From the NCBI GenBank assembly GCA_002490465.1, contig DKUB01000070.1:1-52353 (forward strand): a stretch of DNA of 52,353 bases. Direction: 5' to 3'. A model generated the notes under the pieces. It was not told the DNA's origin and searched no databases. It worked only from the letters and a program-made list of their open reading frames with translations. Below, piece after piece: positions 24,296 through 34,026 of this stretch. The position numbers were made by a program, and so were the translations under genes. Source of the stretch: Lachnoclostridium sp. UBA7215. Lineage in GTDB: Bacteria; Bacillota; Clostridia; Lachnospirales; Lachnospiraceae. Every line of letters starts with the position of its first letter. Within the stretch, counting starts at the first letter, position 1.

Positions 24296-27200
24296 ATGGT
24301 ACATTTTTTTGAAGCTTTTCCGGAGCTATCCGTTGAGGACAAATTATATAATTCTTTTTCAGGCACTACAGTGGAAAAGGTGAGTGCATCAAAGACAAAA
24401 ATGCTGGCGTTTATCTATTGCAGATGCGACCAGCTTTTGCATTATCGTTCCATAAAGACAATGGAGCAGAAGTTGTACCGCCAGGTATTCCGGAAACTTG
24501 GATTCCGGCCCAAACTCGAAATCAACTATCCATTTGCCAAAGAGCTCAGTCTGACAGAACTGCTAAAAATGTATGAGGATACGTTGAAGGAGGAGCTAAA
24601 GGAACAAAATACCGTTTATTATATGAAATTTTGCAAAGAGCCTTTTACAGCATCCGGTGATACGCTCACGGTAACCTGTGATGATGATTTTTTGTGCCGG
24701 GATATGAGCCCGGAGATTGGTGAGTTTCTTGCTAACCGGATAAGCCGTCGTTTTGAAAGAGAAGTGACGGTTGAATTTCATTACATAAAAAAAGAGCGTA
24801 AGGCGGCAGCGGAACCAGAAGTATATCATATGGTAATTAAAAAGGAGGAGACAGCGGAGCAGGAGGAGCAAAAGCCGGCGTCAGCCGTGCGCCAGCCGGA
24901 AAAACGTGCGGTGGATAAACCTCAGACAAAACCATTTAAACGAACAGCAGGCAGCTACCGCAAACCGGCAAAGGACCCTGAAGTTTTTTATGGCAGAAAT
25001 GTTGAAGGAACAGTTATTCCGATAAAGGAAATTGTGGATGAAATTGGAGAAGTTGTCGTAGAGGGTGTAATCCGCAGTGTTGAGAGCCGTGACATAAAAG
25101 GGGATAAGAAGCTTGTCATGTTTGCCATAACAGATTTTACGGATACGATTATGGCGAAACTTTTTATTGCGGATGACCTTATTGAAGAGATTAATTTTTT
25201 TGAGTTTGTTACTACAGGAAATTTTGTCCGTTTAAAAGGCGTTGCCGCTCTCGATAATTTTGATAAGGAAATACGAATCGGGAATATTGTCGGCATAAAA
25301 GAAATCAAAGATTTCCGCACTGGACGTATGGATCATGCCCCGAGGAAGAGAGTGGAGCTTCACGCGCACACACAGATGAGCGATATGGATGCCGTGACAA
25401 ACTGTGCACAGATGGTCAGGCGTGCCCAGGCATGGGGACATCCGGCCATTGCGATTACAGACCACGGTGTTGTGCAGTCATTTCCGGACGCAGAACACGC
25501 GATAGAAAAAGAGGATTTCAAAGTTATCTATGGCTGCGAGGCATACCTTGTGGATGATTTGGATGACACGGTAAGTAATTCTAAGGGGCAGTCCCTGAAG
25601 GATAGTTTTGTTGTATTTGATTTGGAGACGACAGGATTTTCACCGACGAGAAACCGGATTATAGAAATTGGTGCTGTCAAGGTGGAAAGCGGGAAGATTA
25701 CAGCTCGTTACAGTACATTTGTCAATCCGGGGGTGCGCATACCACCACGCATTACAGAACTGACCGGTATTGAAGATGGTATGGTAAAAGATGCGCCTGA
25801 CATCAACGTGGTTTTGCCGGAGTTTCTGGAATTTTGCAGAGACTCTATTCTTGTTGCGCACAATGCGGGTTTTGATTACAGTTTTTTGTGCCGTAAGGGA
25901 GAAGAGCAGGGGATTCCTGTTGATTTTACAGTAGTGGATACGGTAGGCATTGCCCGTGTGCTTTTTCCACATATGGCAAAATACACCTTGGACCATGTAG
26001 CGAAAGCACTTAAAATATCGCTGCTCAACCACCACCGCGCCGTGGAGGATGCAGAGGCTACCGCAGAGATTTTTGAAAAGCTGATTGTCCTGTTGGAGAA
26101 AGAGGGGATTACGGATTTAGACGCCCTGTACAAGAGAACGCATTCAGCACCGGAGATTATTAAGAAAAAACCAAGTTATCACGCGATTATATTAGTAAAA
26201 AATGAAGTGGGACGTGTGAATTTGTACCGCCTGGTTTCCATGGCACATCTGAAATATTTTAACCGAAGGCCGAGAATCCCGAAAAGCCAGTTGATGAAAT
26301 GGCGTGAGGGATTGATTATCGGTTCTGCCTGTGAGGCCGGGGAATTATACCGGGCGCTCCTGGATGATGCAGATGAGGACAGGATAGAGGAGATTGTAAA
26401 CTTTTATGATTACCTCGAAATTCAGCCGGTTGGCAATAATGAGTTTATGCTGGCGTCTGAAAAGAGGTCCTATGAGGAAATACAGAGCTGGGACGATTTA
26501 AAAAATATGAACCGGAATATTGTCAAATTGGGAGAAAGATATCAGAAACCCGTGTGCGCGACGTGTGATGTCCATTTCCTTGACCCGGAGGATGATGTGT
26601 ACCGCAGTATACTTCTGGCCGGCAAAAAGATGGACGACGGCAAGCAGCCCCCTCTGTATCTGCGGACAACGGAGGAGATGTTAGAGGAATTTTCCTATCT
26701 CGGGGAGGAAAAGGCGATGGAAGTGGTTGTGGACAATACAAACCGGATTGCGGATATGGTCGAAAAAATTTCCCCGGTTTATCCGGATAAATGCCCTCCT
26801 GTTATCGAGAATTCGGATAAGGACCTTCGGGAAATCTGTTATAACAAAGCCCATTCTATGTATGGTGACCCGCTGCCGCCCCAGGTGTCTGAGCGGTTAG
26901 AGCACGAGTTGAATTCCATTATCAAAAATGGTTTTGCCGTTATGTATATTATTGCGCAGAAGCTTGTCTGGAAATCCAATGAGGACGGCTATCTTGTGGG
27001 GTCCCGTGGCTCCGTCGGCTCTTCGTTTGTAGCAACCATGTCGGGCATTACGGAAGTAAACCCTTTGCCTGCGCATTATTACTGTGAAAACTGCCACTTT
27101 GTGGATTTTGATTCGGATGAAGTAAAGGCATATGCGGGAAGTTCCGGTTATGATATGCCGAGAAAGGACTGTCCGCATTGCGGGAAACCGTTAATCCGTG

Positions 27201-28711
27201 ACGGTCACGACATCCCCTTTGAGACATTCCTTGGTTTTTACGGTGATAAAGAGCCGGATATTGATTTGAATTTCTCCGGTGAGTACCAGAGCAAGGCGCA
27301 CAGCTATACGGAGGTTATTTTTGGAACCGGGCAGACATTCCGTGCCGGGACAGTTGGTACTCTTGCAGATAAGACGGCGTATGGCTATGTGAAAAATTAT
27401 TTTGAGGATAAAGGAGCTCACAAGCGGAAAGAGGAAATCGAGCGGCTGTTAGAGGGATGTGTCGGTGTTCGGAGAACGACAGGGCAGCATCCGGGGGGGA
27501 TTGTTGTTCTGCCAAAGGGATGGGATATTTATACGTTTACCCCGATTCAGCACCCGGCCAATGATCAGGAGACCCCGATTGTCACTACACATTTCGACTA
27601 TCATAAGATTGACCACAATCTGTTAAAACTTGATATACTCGGGCACGATGATCCAACGATGATACGCATGCTTGAGGATCTTACAGGGGTGGACGCCCAG
27701 AGCATCAGCCTGGATGACCCGATGGTGCTGTCCCTCTTTGCGGATACATCTGCGCTCGGCGTAATGCCGGAGGATTTGATGGGTCTGGATTTGGGCAGCC
27801 TTGGCATACCGGAATTTGGTACGGAGTTCGTTATGCAGATGCTGCGGGATACAAAACCGAAAAATTTTTCAGATCTGGTGCGGATTTCCGGCCTGTCCCA
27901 CGGTACGGATGTCTGGCTGAACAATGCCCAGTATTATATTGCCAAAGGAGATTGTACACTCTCCACAGCTATATGTACCCGTGATGATATTATGACCTAT
28001 TTAATTCATACCGGACTGGAAAACGGTATTGCCTTTAAAATTATGGAAAATGTCAGAAAAGGCAAAGTGGCTAAGGGAAAATGCAAAGAGTGGGATGAGT
28101 GGAAAGAGGCGATGCGTGCCTGTCATGTGCCGGACTGGTATATTGAGTCCTGCGAGAAAATCAAGTATATGTTTCCAAAGGCACATGCGGTTGCCTATGT
28201 CATGATGGCATTTCGGATTGCGTATTTTAAAGTATACTATCCATTAGCTTATTATGCTGCCTTTTTCAGTATCCGTGCCAAGGCGTTTGATTATGAGCTG
28301 ATGTGCCAGGGACGGGAGCGTCTGGAGGCGACTATGAGGGATTATAAGAAGCGTCTGGCGGCAAAGGAGCTGAGTCAGAAAGAGGAAGCCGCCTATGGGG
28401 ATATGAAGATTGTCCAGGAAATGTATGCGAGAGGGTACGAATTTGCCCCGATTGATATTTTTACAGCGGATGCCAAACAGTTTCAGATTATTGACGGCAA
28501 GCTGATGCCTTCGCTCAACAGTATAGAGGGAATGGGTGATAAGGCGGCAGAGGGAGTTGTGGCAGCAGCGAAAGAAGGGGCGTTTTCCTCTTGCGAGAAC
28601 TTTAAAAACCGCACAAAGGCGAGCGGCACCATTGTTGAGAAAATGCGAGTAATGGGCCTGTTAGGGGATTTGCCGTTAAGCGACCAGATGTCATTGCTGG
28701 ATTTTATGTAG
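24296..28711 (+). CDS. polC: DNA polymerase III alpha subunit, PolC type
   Basis: 1471 residues, the expected length for Gram-positive replicative PolC. In order: an N-terminal region and OB domain (about 235-350), a PHP domain starting HAHTQMSDMDAV near 355, an inserted DnaQ-like 3'-5' proofreading exonuclease (DLETTGFSPTRNRIIEIGAV near 441), then the polymerase domains. Zinc-binding cysteines CENC (about 929) and CPHC (about 958) and the catalytic segment DIDLNFSGEYQ (about 987) are present. It synthesises chromosomal DNA together with the clamp. It starts 15 bases after ispG, and a tRNA and terminator follow. Confidence 0.97.
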   Translation: MVHFFEAFPELSVEDKLYNSFSGTTVEKVSASKTKMLAFIYCRCDQLLHYRSIKTMEQKLYRQVFRKLGFRPKLEINYPFAKELSLTELLKMYEDTLKEELKEQNTVYYMKFCKEPFTASGDTLTVTCDDDFLCRDMSPEIGEFLANRISRRFEREVTVEFHYIKKERKAAAEPEVYHMVIKKEETAEQEEQKPASAVRQPEKRAVDKPQTKPFKRTAGSYRKPAKDPEVFYGRNVEGTVIPIKEIVDEIGEVVVEGVIRSVESRDIKGDKKLVMFAITDFTDTIMAKLFIADDLIEEINFFEFVTTGNFVRLKGVAALDNFDKEIRIGNIVGIKEIKDFRTGRMDHAPRKRVELHAHTQMSDMDAVTNCAQMVRRAQAWGHPAIAITDHGVVQSFPDAEHAIEKEDFKVIYGCEAYLVDDLDDTVSNSKGQSLKDSFVVFDLETTGFSPTRNRIIEIGAVKVESGKITARYSTFVNPGVRIPPRITELTGIEDGMVKDAPDINVVLPEFLEFCRDSILVAHNAGFDYSFLCRKGEEQGIPVDFTVVDTVGIARVLFPHMAKYTLDHVAKALKISLLNHHRAVEDAEATAEIFEKLIVLLEKEGITDLDALYKRTHSAPEIIKKKPSYHAIILVKNEVGRVNLYRLVSMAHLKYFNRRPRIPKSQLMKWREGLIIGSACEAGELYRALLDDADEDRIEEIVNFYDYLEIQPVGNNEFMLASEKRSYEEIQSWDDLKNMNRNIVKLGERYQKPVCATCDVHFLDPEDDVYRSILLAGKKMDDGKQPPLYLRTTEEMLEEFSYLGEEKAMEVVVDNTNRIADMVEKISPVYPDKCPPVIENSDKDLREICYNKAHSMYGDPLPPQVSERLEHELNSIIKNGFAVMYIIAQKLVWKSNEDGYLVGSRGSVGSSFVATMSGITEVNPLPAHYYCENCHFVDFDSDEVKAYAGSSGYDMPRKDCPHCGKPLIRDGHDIPFETFLGFYGDKEPDIDLNFSGEYQSKAHSYTEVIFGTGQTFRAGTVGTLADKTAYGYVKNYFEDKGAHKRKEEIERLLEGCVGVRRTTGQHPGGIVVLPKGWDIYTFTPIQHPANDQETPIVTTHFDYHKIDHNLLKLDILGHDDPTMIRMLEDLTGVDAQSISLDDPMVLSLFADTSALGVMPEDLMGLDLGSLGIPEFGTEFVMQMLRDTKPKNFSDLVRISGLSHGTDVWLNNAQYYIAKGDCTLSTAICTRDDIMTYLIHTGLENGIAFKIMENVRKGKVAKGKCKEWDEWKEAMRACHVPDWYIESCEKIKYMFPKAHAVAYVMMAFRIAYFKVYYPLAYYAAFFSIRAKAFDYELMCQGRERLEATMRDYKKRLAAKELSQKEEAAYGDMKIVQEMYARGYEFAPIDIFTADAKQFQIIDGKLMPSLNSIEGMGDKAAEGVVAAAKEGAFSSCENFKNRTKASGTIVEKMRVMGLLGDLPLSDQMSLLDFM

Positions 28712-28791
28712 GACATTATGAATTTTTATACATTTTTTTAAAATTATGCTTGCAATTCCCCAAAAACTATAGTATAGTATCTATTGTTGAT

Positions 28792-28863
28792 GGTCCGTTG
28801 GTCAAGCGGCTAAGACGCTGCCCTCTCACGGCAGAAACAGGGGTTCGATTCCCCTACGGACTA
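28792..28863 (+). tRNA. tRNA-Glu, anticodon CTC
   Basis: A 72-base cloverleaf: acceptor GGTCCGT with ACGGACT (a G-T wobble at 1-72), D-stem GTC/GAC, anticodon stem CTGCC/GGCAG around CTCTCAC (anticodon CTC at 28825-28827, reading GAG), and T-stem AGGGG/CCCCT around TTCGATT. The discriminator is A; CCA is not encoded and must be added. It lies between polC and the terminator at 28894. There is no clear promoter of its own, so it may be processed from the polC transcript. Confidence 0.95.
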
Positions 28864-28893
28864 TTTTTCAATATATATATATATTATTTTGGT

Positions 28894-28927
28894 ACACCAG
28901 AAATCGGTTGGTTTTTGGTGTTTTTTT
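28894..28927 (+). terminator. Strong intrinsic terminator after tRNA-Glu
   Basis: ACACCAGAAATC (28894-28905) pairs with GGTTTTTGGTGT (28910-28921) as a 12-bp stem with a GGTT loop, followed by seven T (28921-28927). It ends the pyrH-to-polC/tRNA transcript before the rimP promoter. Confidence 0.85.
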
Positions 28928-28955
28928 GTGAAATGTAAAAAATTCCAGAAAATTC

Positions 28956-28984
28956 TTGCATTTTATCATTACCTGTGCTATACT
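28956..28984 (+). promoter_or_regulatory. Sigma-A promoter of the rimP-nusA-infB operon
   Basis: TTGCAT at 28956-28961 and TATACT at 28979-28984 with a 17-base spacer. The next gene, rimP, begins 77 bases downstream, leaving a leader of about 70 bases that contains a terminator-like hairpin. Confidence 0.78.
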
Positions 28985-29010
28985 AGATAGGATGATACTG
29001 TAAATTTTTG

Positions 29011-29040
29011 ATGAGTGGACGTCAGTCCACTCATTCTTTT
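29011..29040 (+). terminator. Terminator-like hairpin in the rimP-nusA leader (candidate attenuator)
   Basis: ATGAGTGGAC (29011-29020) pairs perfectly with GTCCACTCAT (29025-29034) around GTCA, followed by TCTTTTT with one C interrupting the T-run. It lies between the promoter and rimP, so it must be read through for the operon to be expressed. In Bacillus subtilis the rimP-nusA operon is known to be autoregulated by NusA-dependent leader termination. A similar role here is inferred. Confidence 0.6.
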
Positions 29041-29061
29041 TGGTAGAAATGAGGGTTTTGC

Positions 29062-29556
29062 TTGGGAAAAAATCAAGTTTATGAACAAAAAACTGAACAG
29101 CTTCTTACACCGATTCTTCAAAAATACCAGTATGAGCTGGTTGATGTGGAATTTATAAAAGAAGCGGGGAGCTGGCACTTGCGGGCTTATATTGACAAAG
29201 AAGGCGGAATAACAATTGATGACCTGACAACGGTGAACCATGAGCTGAGCGACCGGCTTGATGAAGAGGATTTTATTGAGGAATCTTATATTTTGGAAGT
29301 CAGTTCTCCGGGGTTGCTCAGGCCTTTTAAGAAGACAAAAGATTTTATGCGAAATATCGGAAACGATGTGGAACTGAAACTTTACTCCCCTATTACATGG
29401 GAAGAAGGGGGTAAGCGTTATTCCGATAAAGAGTTTATTGGAATATTGAAAGATTATAAGGAAGAGTCCAAAACGGTAACGATTGGATTTGATGACAGGG
29501 ATATGCAATTTCCTATTAAGGATATTGCATTGATTCGTAAATCCATTGACTTTTAA
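29062..29556 (+). CDS. rimP: Ribosome maturation factor RimP
   Basis: 164 residues. RimP helps assemble the 30S subunit. The two small domains are recognisable: YELVDVEFIKEAGSWHLRAYIDKEGGI in the first, and ILEVSSPGLLRPFK before the C-terminal SH3-like domain. The start is TTG at 29062 with GAGGG about 8 bases upstream. A weak start and a leader hairpin together suggest tight control. nusA follows, the normal partner. Confidence 0.94.
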   Translation: MGKNQVYEQKTEQLLTPILQKYQYELVDVEFIKEAGSWHLRAYIDKEGGITIDDLTTVNHELSDRLDEEDFIEESYILEVSSPGLLRPFKKTKDFMRNIGNDVELKLYSPITWEEGGKRYSDKEFIGILKDYKEESKTVTIGFDDRDMQFPIKDIALIRKSIDF

Positions 29557-29591
29557 TATAGAATAAAAAAGACAGGAGGATGATTTAAAAA

Positions 29592-30653
29592 ATGAAAAAG
29601 ACAACAGCGCCGCAGAAAGGGAATCCGGAATTGATTGAGGCTTTGAATGCCATTGAGAAAGAAAAGGACATAAGCAAAGAAATTTTGCTGGAAGCGATTG
29701 AAAATTCACTTCTGGCTGCCTGCAAAAATCAGTATGGAAAGTCTGATAATATCCGGGTTGTTTTAGACCGTGAGACAGGAGAATTCCATGTATATCAGGA
29801 TAAGGAAGTAGTAGAAGAAGTGGAAGACGGTACCCTGCAGATGTCACTTACCGAGGCCGAGGCAAAATATCCGGGAAAGGCTGTAGGAGAAATTGTAAGT
29901 TTGGAAGTTACGCCAAAGAACTTTGGACGTATTGCGGCGCAGAAAGCGAAACAGGTTGTTGTACAGAAAATCCGTGAGGAGGAGCGCCGGGTATTATATG
30001 ACCAGTATTACACAAAAGAAAGGGATATAGTGACAGGAACTGTGCAGCGTCACAGCAACGGGAACTATAACATTAATCTTGGAAAAGTAGATGCCATATT
30101 AACATTGCAGGAGCAGGTGGAGACAGAGCAATTTGTTCCTCATGAGAGAATTAAACTGTATGTTACTGAGGTGAAGGATACGACAAGAGGTCCGAGAATT
30201 ATTATTTCCCGTACGCATCCGGAGCTTGTAAAACGCCTGTTTGAGTCAGAGGTGGCAGAGATACAGAGCGGTGTTGTGGAAATTAAAAATGTATCCAGAG
30301 AGGCCGGTTCGCGTTCTAAAATAGCAGTATACAGTAACAATCCGGATGTGGATGCCGTTGGTGCCTGTGTTGGAATCAATGGTGTTCGTGTTAATTCTGT
30401 TGTGGAGGAACTTCGAGGGGAAAAAATTGATATTGTGGAATGGAATGAAGATCCGGCAGTATTTATAGAACATGCGCTAAGCCCTTCTAAGGTAATATCG
30501 GTTGTGGTAAATGAGGAAGAGAAAAGTGCAGAGGTTGTTGTGCCGGATTACCAGTTGTCACTGGCAATTGGCAAGGAGGGGCAGAACGCCAGGCTTGCGG
30601 CAAGACTGACGGGATATAAGATTGATATTAAAAGTGAAATGCAGATAATATAA
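29592..30653 (+). CDS. nusA: Transcription termination/antitermination factor NusA
   Basis: 353 residues, the short Gram-positive form without C-terminal acidic repeats. An N-terminal RNA polymerase-binding domain (about 1-130), an S1 domain (about 135-200, DIVTGTVQRHSNGNYNINLG) and two KH domains (about 200-350, ending AIGKEGQNARLAARLTGYKI). It slows polymerase and modulates intrinsic termination. AGGAGGATG lies upstream of the ATG. It may act on the hairpin in its own operon leader. Confidence 0.96.
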   Translation: MKKTTAPQKGNPELIEALNAIEKEKDISKEILLEAIENSLLAACKNQYGKSDNIRVVLDRETGEFHVYQDKEVVEEVEDGTLQMSLTEAEAKYPGKAVGEIVSLEVTPKNFGRIAAQKAKQVVVQKIREEERRVLYDQYYTKERDIVTGTVQRHSNGNYNINLGKVDAILTLQEQVETEQFVPHERIKLYVTEVKDTTRGPRIIISRTHPELVKRLFESEVAEIQSGVVEIKNVSREAGSRSKIAVYSNNPDVDAVGACVGINGVRVNSVVEELRGEKIDIVEWNEDPAVFIEHALSPSKVISVVVNEEEKSAEVVVPDYQLSLAIGKEGQNARLAARLTGYKIDIKSEMQII

Positions 30654-30711
30654 CCAGTCAGTGATGACAGAGCAGAACATAAAATTTCCGGAAGGGAGAG
30701 GAGGAGTGGCG

Positions 30712-30981
30712 GTGCAGAATAAAAGGACAGTAGAAAGACAGTGTATAGGCTGTCGTGAGAACAAGGGTAAAAAGGATTTAATCCGGATTGTAAAAACACC
30801 GGAAGGGGATATTGCGTTGGATTTTACCGGGCGCAAAAATGGAAGAGGAGCATACCTTTGTGATAATTATGAGTGTCTGAAAAAGGCGAGGGAAAGAAAG
30901 GCTTTAAGCCGCTCGTTCCGAATGGATGTACCGGATGATATTTATGATGAATTAGAGAGGGAGTGGCATGACAGAGAATAA
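30712..30981 (+). CDS. rnpM: YlxR (RnpM), RNase P modulator-like RNA-binding protein
   Basis: 89 residues, DUF448/YlxR family. The motif RQCIGCRENKGKKDLIRIV near the start and GRKNGRGAYLC in the middle define the family, which binds RNA and in Bacillus has been linked to RNase P. Two of its cysteines form C-x-x-C. The GTG at 30712 is chosen because GAGAGGAGG lies 7 bases upstream; an earlier GTG at 30706 and an ATG at 30664 are in frame. It overlaps ylxQ by 14 bases. Confidence 0.85.
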   Translation: MQNKRTVERQCIGCRENKGKKDLIRIVKTPEGDIALDFTGRKNGRGAYLCDNYECLKKARERKALSRSFRMDVPDDIYDELEREWHDRE

Positions 30982-31309
30982 AAAGGTCCTGGGAACACTG
31001 GGACTGGCAATGAAAGCCGGAAATGTGGTAAGTGGTGAATTTATGACGGAAAATGCAATTCGCGACGGCAGGGCCAAGCTGGTTCTTGTGGCGGAAGATG
31101 CATCTGAGAATACGAAAAAGAAATTCAGAAATTCCTGCTCTTATTATCATGTACCCTATGTGTGTTTCGGGGATAAGAATTTGCTGGGAAAGGCAATTGG
31201 AAAAGAATTTCGTGCTTCTCTGGCAGTGATAGATGGTGGATTTGCACAATCAATTGGAAAGAATTTAGACCTGGAGGTAACTGAGTATGGCGAAAATGAA
31301 AATATATGA
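30968..31309 (+). CDS. YlxQ, ribosomal L7Ae-like RNA-binding protein
   Basis: 113 residues of the L7Ae/L30e/S12e/Gadd45 family, which binds kink-turn RNA. The fold is suggested by LGLAMKAGNVVSGEFMTENAIRDG and the alternating helices and strands up to VPYVCFGDKNLLGKAIGKE. It lies in the invariant nusA-ylxR-ylxQ-infB order and overlaps both neighbours (14 and 23 bases), so translation is probably coupled. Confidence 0.9.
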   Translation: MTENKKVLGTLGLAMKAGNVVSGEFMTENAIRDGRAKLVLVAEDASENTKKKFRNSCSYYHVPYVCFGDKNLLGKAIGKEFRASLAVIDGGFAQSIGKNLDLEVTEYGENENI

Positions 31310-33971
31310 GATTGCTCGCAGTATGCAGCAACAGGATAAGGCAATAAAGAGTGGTGATTTAGTTAAGCTCTTAAATGAAAATGGATTTGAAGTTAAGGGC
31401 GCAAACAGCAATATAGAAGATGATGCGATTGCTTTTCTTATGAAATCGTTTGCTTCAAAGACAGCAAAAAAGAAAGCAGCTGAAGCAGCTAAAGCAACGA
31501 AAGCAGCTAAACCAGCCGAAGCAGCTGAAGCAACGAAAGAGGATAAAAAAACGGAAAAAGCACAGGAAAAGAAATCGACAGAAACAGCAGTGGAGGAAAC
31601 TGCTGTGAAGAAAGAGAAGAAGCTGGTAGAGCAAAAGGAGCCGGAGAAAAAACCGGAAACAGAGAAAAAAGAGCAGAAAAAAGCATCTCAGGTTCAATCA
31701 GAGCAATCCAGGGATAGTAAGGGAGACGCAGCAAAAAATACAAATGCGGGACGCGGTGGTCAGAATCAGGGCAGAGATGAAAAGAATAAGGACAATCGCA
31801 GCCGGGACGGACAGAACAGAGATGGCCAAAACCGGAATGGTCAGTCCCAGCAGCGTGGAGGTCAGCAGCAGCGCAATCAACAGCAATTGCGTGGCGGAAA
31901 TCAGAACCGCAGCAGTCAGAACAAGGAAAACCAGCGGGGAGACAGACGCAGCAGAGACCGTCATAATGGAAATAATGGTGGTCAGAACCGTGTATTTGAG
32001 CGATTTGAAAAATCCCAGGGCGGTTTTGATGGGATTAAGCAGGAACAGAAAAATTCCCGTCAACGTGGCAACCGTAAGAAAGATGACAAAAATAAATCCG
32101 GCGGTTACCGCAGGAGCTCGAAAGAGGAAATGAGCCGAATCCGTTCCAAAAAGGATCCAAACCGTAAAGGTGCATTTATTAAGCCGGAACCGGTAAAACA
32201 GGAGCCGCAGGAAGAAATTAAGCAGATTACGATTCCGGAATCCCTGACCATACGTGAGCTGGCAGAAAAGATGAAAATGCCGGCGGCTGCACTTGTGAAA
32301 AAGTTATTTATGCAGGGACAGATGGTTTCGTTAAATCAGGACATAACATTTGATGAAGCAGAGGAAATTGCGCTTAGTTTTGATATTATTGCGGAACTGG
32401 AAGAAAAAGTGGACATGGTTGCTGAACTTTTGAAAGAGGAGGAAGAGGACGAGACAAAAATGAAGAAACGTCCGCCGGTAGTCTGCGTTATGGGCCATGT
32501 TGACCATGGTAAAACTTCCCTTCTGGATGCCATACGCCAATCGGATGTATCCGAGCACGAGGCAGGCGGTATCACCCAGCATATCGGTGCGTATGTAGTC
32601 CGCATCAATGGGGAGAAAATAACATTTCTTGATACACCGGGACATGAGGCATTTACGTCCATGCGTATGCGCGGTGCCCAGTCAACGGATATTGCCGTAC
32701 TTGTAGTAGCAGCGGATGATGGTGTAATGCCACAGACAATTGAGGCAATCAACCATGCGAAGGCGGCAGGTGTCGAAATTATTGTGGCAGTAAATAAAAT
32801 TGATAAACAGGGTGCTAATATTGAGCGTGTGAAGCAGGAACTGTCAGAGTATGATCTGATTCCGGAGGAATGGGGCGGAAGCACAATATTTTGTCCGGTG
32901 TCCGCTCATACAAAAGAGGGTATTGAAAATCTTTTGGAGATGATTGTCCTCACTTCAGAGGTTTTGGAATTAAAAGCAAATCCAAAGCGCAAGGCAAGGG
33001 GAATTGTAATCGAGGCGCAGCTGGATAAGGGACGCGGTCCGGTTGCTACCGTACTGGTACAAAAGGGAACATTAAATATTGGAGACCATATTGCCATTGG
33101 TCCGGCAAATGGTAAGGTCCGTGCCATGATTGACCATAGGGGAGAGCGTGTGAAGCAGGCAAAGCCTTCTACACCGGTTGAGATACTTGGACTGAACGGA
33201 GTGCCGGACGCCGGAGAAATTTTTGTGGCAACAGAAAATGATAAAGAGGCAAAACAGATTTCACAGGCATATATTGACCAGGGTAAGGATAAACTATTGG
33301 AGGAGACAAAAGCAAAGAAATTATCTCTGGATGGTTTGTTCAGCCAGATTCAGGCAGGTAACATTAAGGACTTGAACCTGATTATTAAAGCGGATGTTCA
33401 GGGGTCTGTCGAGGCGGTGAAACAGAGTCTTGTAAAACTGAGTAACGAGGAAGTGGCAGTGCGCGTTATTCATGGCGGCGTTGGTGCTATTAACGAATCC
33501 GATGTCAGTCTGGCCAGTGCATCGAATGCAATTATAATTGGATTTAACATCCGTGTAGACAATATGGCAAAGGAGACGGCAGACAGAGAAAATGTCGATA
33601 TCCGCCTGTACCGTGTCATATATGATGCGATTGAAGATGTGGAATCTGCAATGAAGGGAATGCTTGAGCCGATTTATGAAGAGCAGGTGATTGCCCATGC
33701 AGAAATCCGTCAGTTGTTTAAGGCGTCCGGCGTCGGAACAATTGCCGGTTCTTATGTGCTGGATGGTAAAATTGAGCGCGGCTGCCGTGTTCGCATCTCA
33801 CGTGAGGGAGAACAGATATTTGAGGGCGATTTAGCAAGTCTGAAACGCTTTAAAGATGATGTGAAAGAAGTGAACGCAGGCTATGAGTGCGGACTGGTCT
33901 TTGACGGTTTTCATGATTTGCAGGAGGAAGATCAGATTGAGTGTTATAAAATGGTAGAAGTTCCGCGATAG
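31287..33971 (+). CDS. infB: Translation initiation factor IF-2
   Basis: 894 residues. The N-terminal IF2_N helix (MKIYEIARSMQQQDKAIKSG) is followed by an A/K/E-rich segment made partly of short repeats, then an R/N/Q/G-rich segment (about 145-235), both probably disordered. A second IF2_N domain (near 315-365) precedes the GTPase core with GHVDHGKTS near 402, DTPGHEAFT and NKID. The rest are the conserved domains that bind fMet-tRNA. It positions initiator tRNA on the ribosome. GGAGG lies 9 bases before the ATG. Confidence 0.97.
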   Translation: MAKMKIYEIARSMQQQDKAIKSGDLVKLLNENGFEVKGANSNIEDDAIAFLMKSFASKTAKKKAAEAAKATKAAKPAEAAEATKEDKKTEKAQEKKSTETAVEETAVKKEKKLVEQKEPEKKPETEKKEQKKASQVQSEQSRDSKGDAAKNTNAGRGGQNQGRDEKNKDNRSRDGQNRDGQNRNGQSQQRGGQQQRNQQQLRGGNQNRSSQNKENQRGDRRSRDRHNGNNGGQNRVFERFEKSQGGFDGIKQEQKNSRQRGNRKKDDKNKSGGYRRSSKEEMSRIRSKKDPNRKGAFIKPEPVKQEPQEEIKQITIPESLTIRELAEKMKMPAAALVKKLFMQGQMVSLNQDITFDEAEEIALSFDIIAELEEKVDMVAELLKEEEEDETKMKKRPPVVCVMGHVDHGKTSLLDAIRQSDVSEHEAGGITQHIGAYVVRINGEKITFLDTPGHEAFTSMRMRGAQSTDIAVLVVAADDGVMPQTIEAINHAKAAGVEIIVAVNKIDKQGANIERVKQELSEYDLIPEEWGGSTIFCPVSAHTKEGIENLLEMIVLTSEVLELKANPKRKARGIVIEAQLDKGRGPVATVLVQKGTLNIGDHIAIGPANGKVRAMIDHRGERVKQAKPSTPVEILGLNGVPDAGEIFVATENDKEAKQISQAYIDQGKDKLLEETKAKKLSLDGLFSQIQAGNIKDLNLIIKADVQGSVEAVKQSLVKLSNEEVAVRVIHGGVGAINESDVSLASASNAIIIGFNIRVDNMAKETADRENVDIRLYRVIYDAIEDVESAMKGMLEPIYEEQVIAHAEIRQLFKASGVGTIAGSYVLDGKIERGCRVRISREGEQIFEGDLASLKRFKDDVKEVNAGYECGLVFDGFHDLQEEDQIECYKMVEVPR

Positions 33972-34026
33972 GGAACAGTACACAGTGTGTTTGGCAGACT
34001 AGTTGATTGTAAAAAAGGGAAAGTAA

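Noticed and set aside
28978..29847. A 289-codon minus-strand open frame opposite rimP and nusA
   Set aside because: It runs through the rimP leader hairpin and two conserved genes, has no recognisable motif and is a shadow frame.
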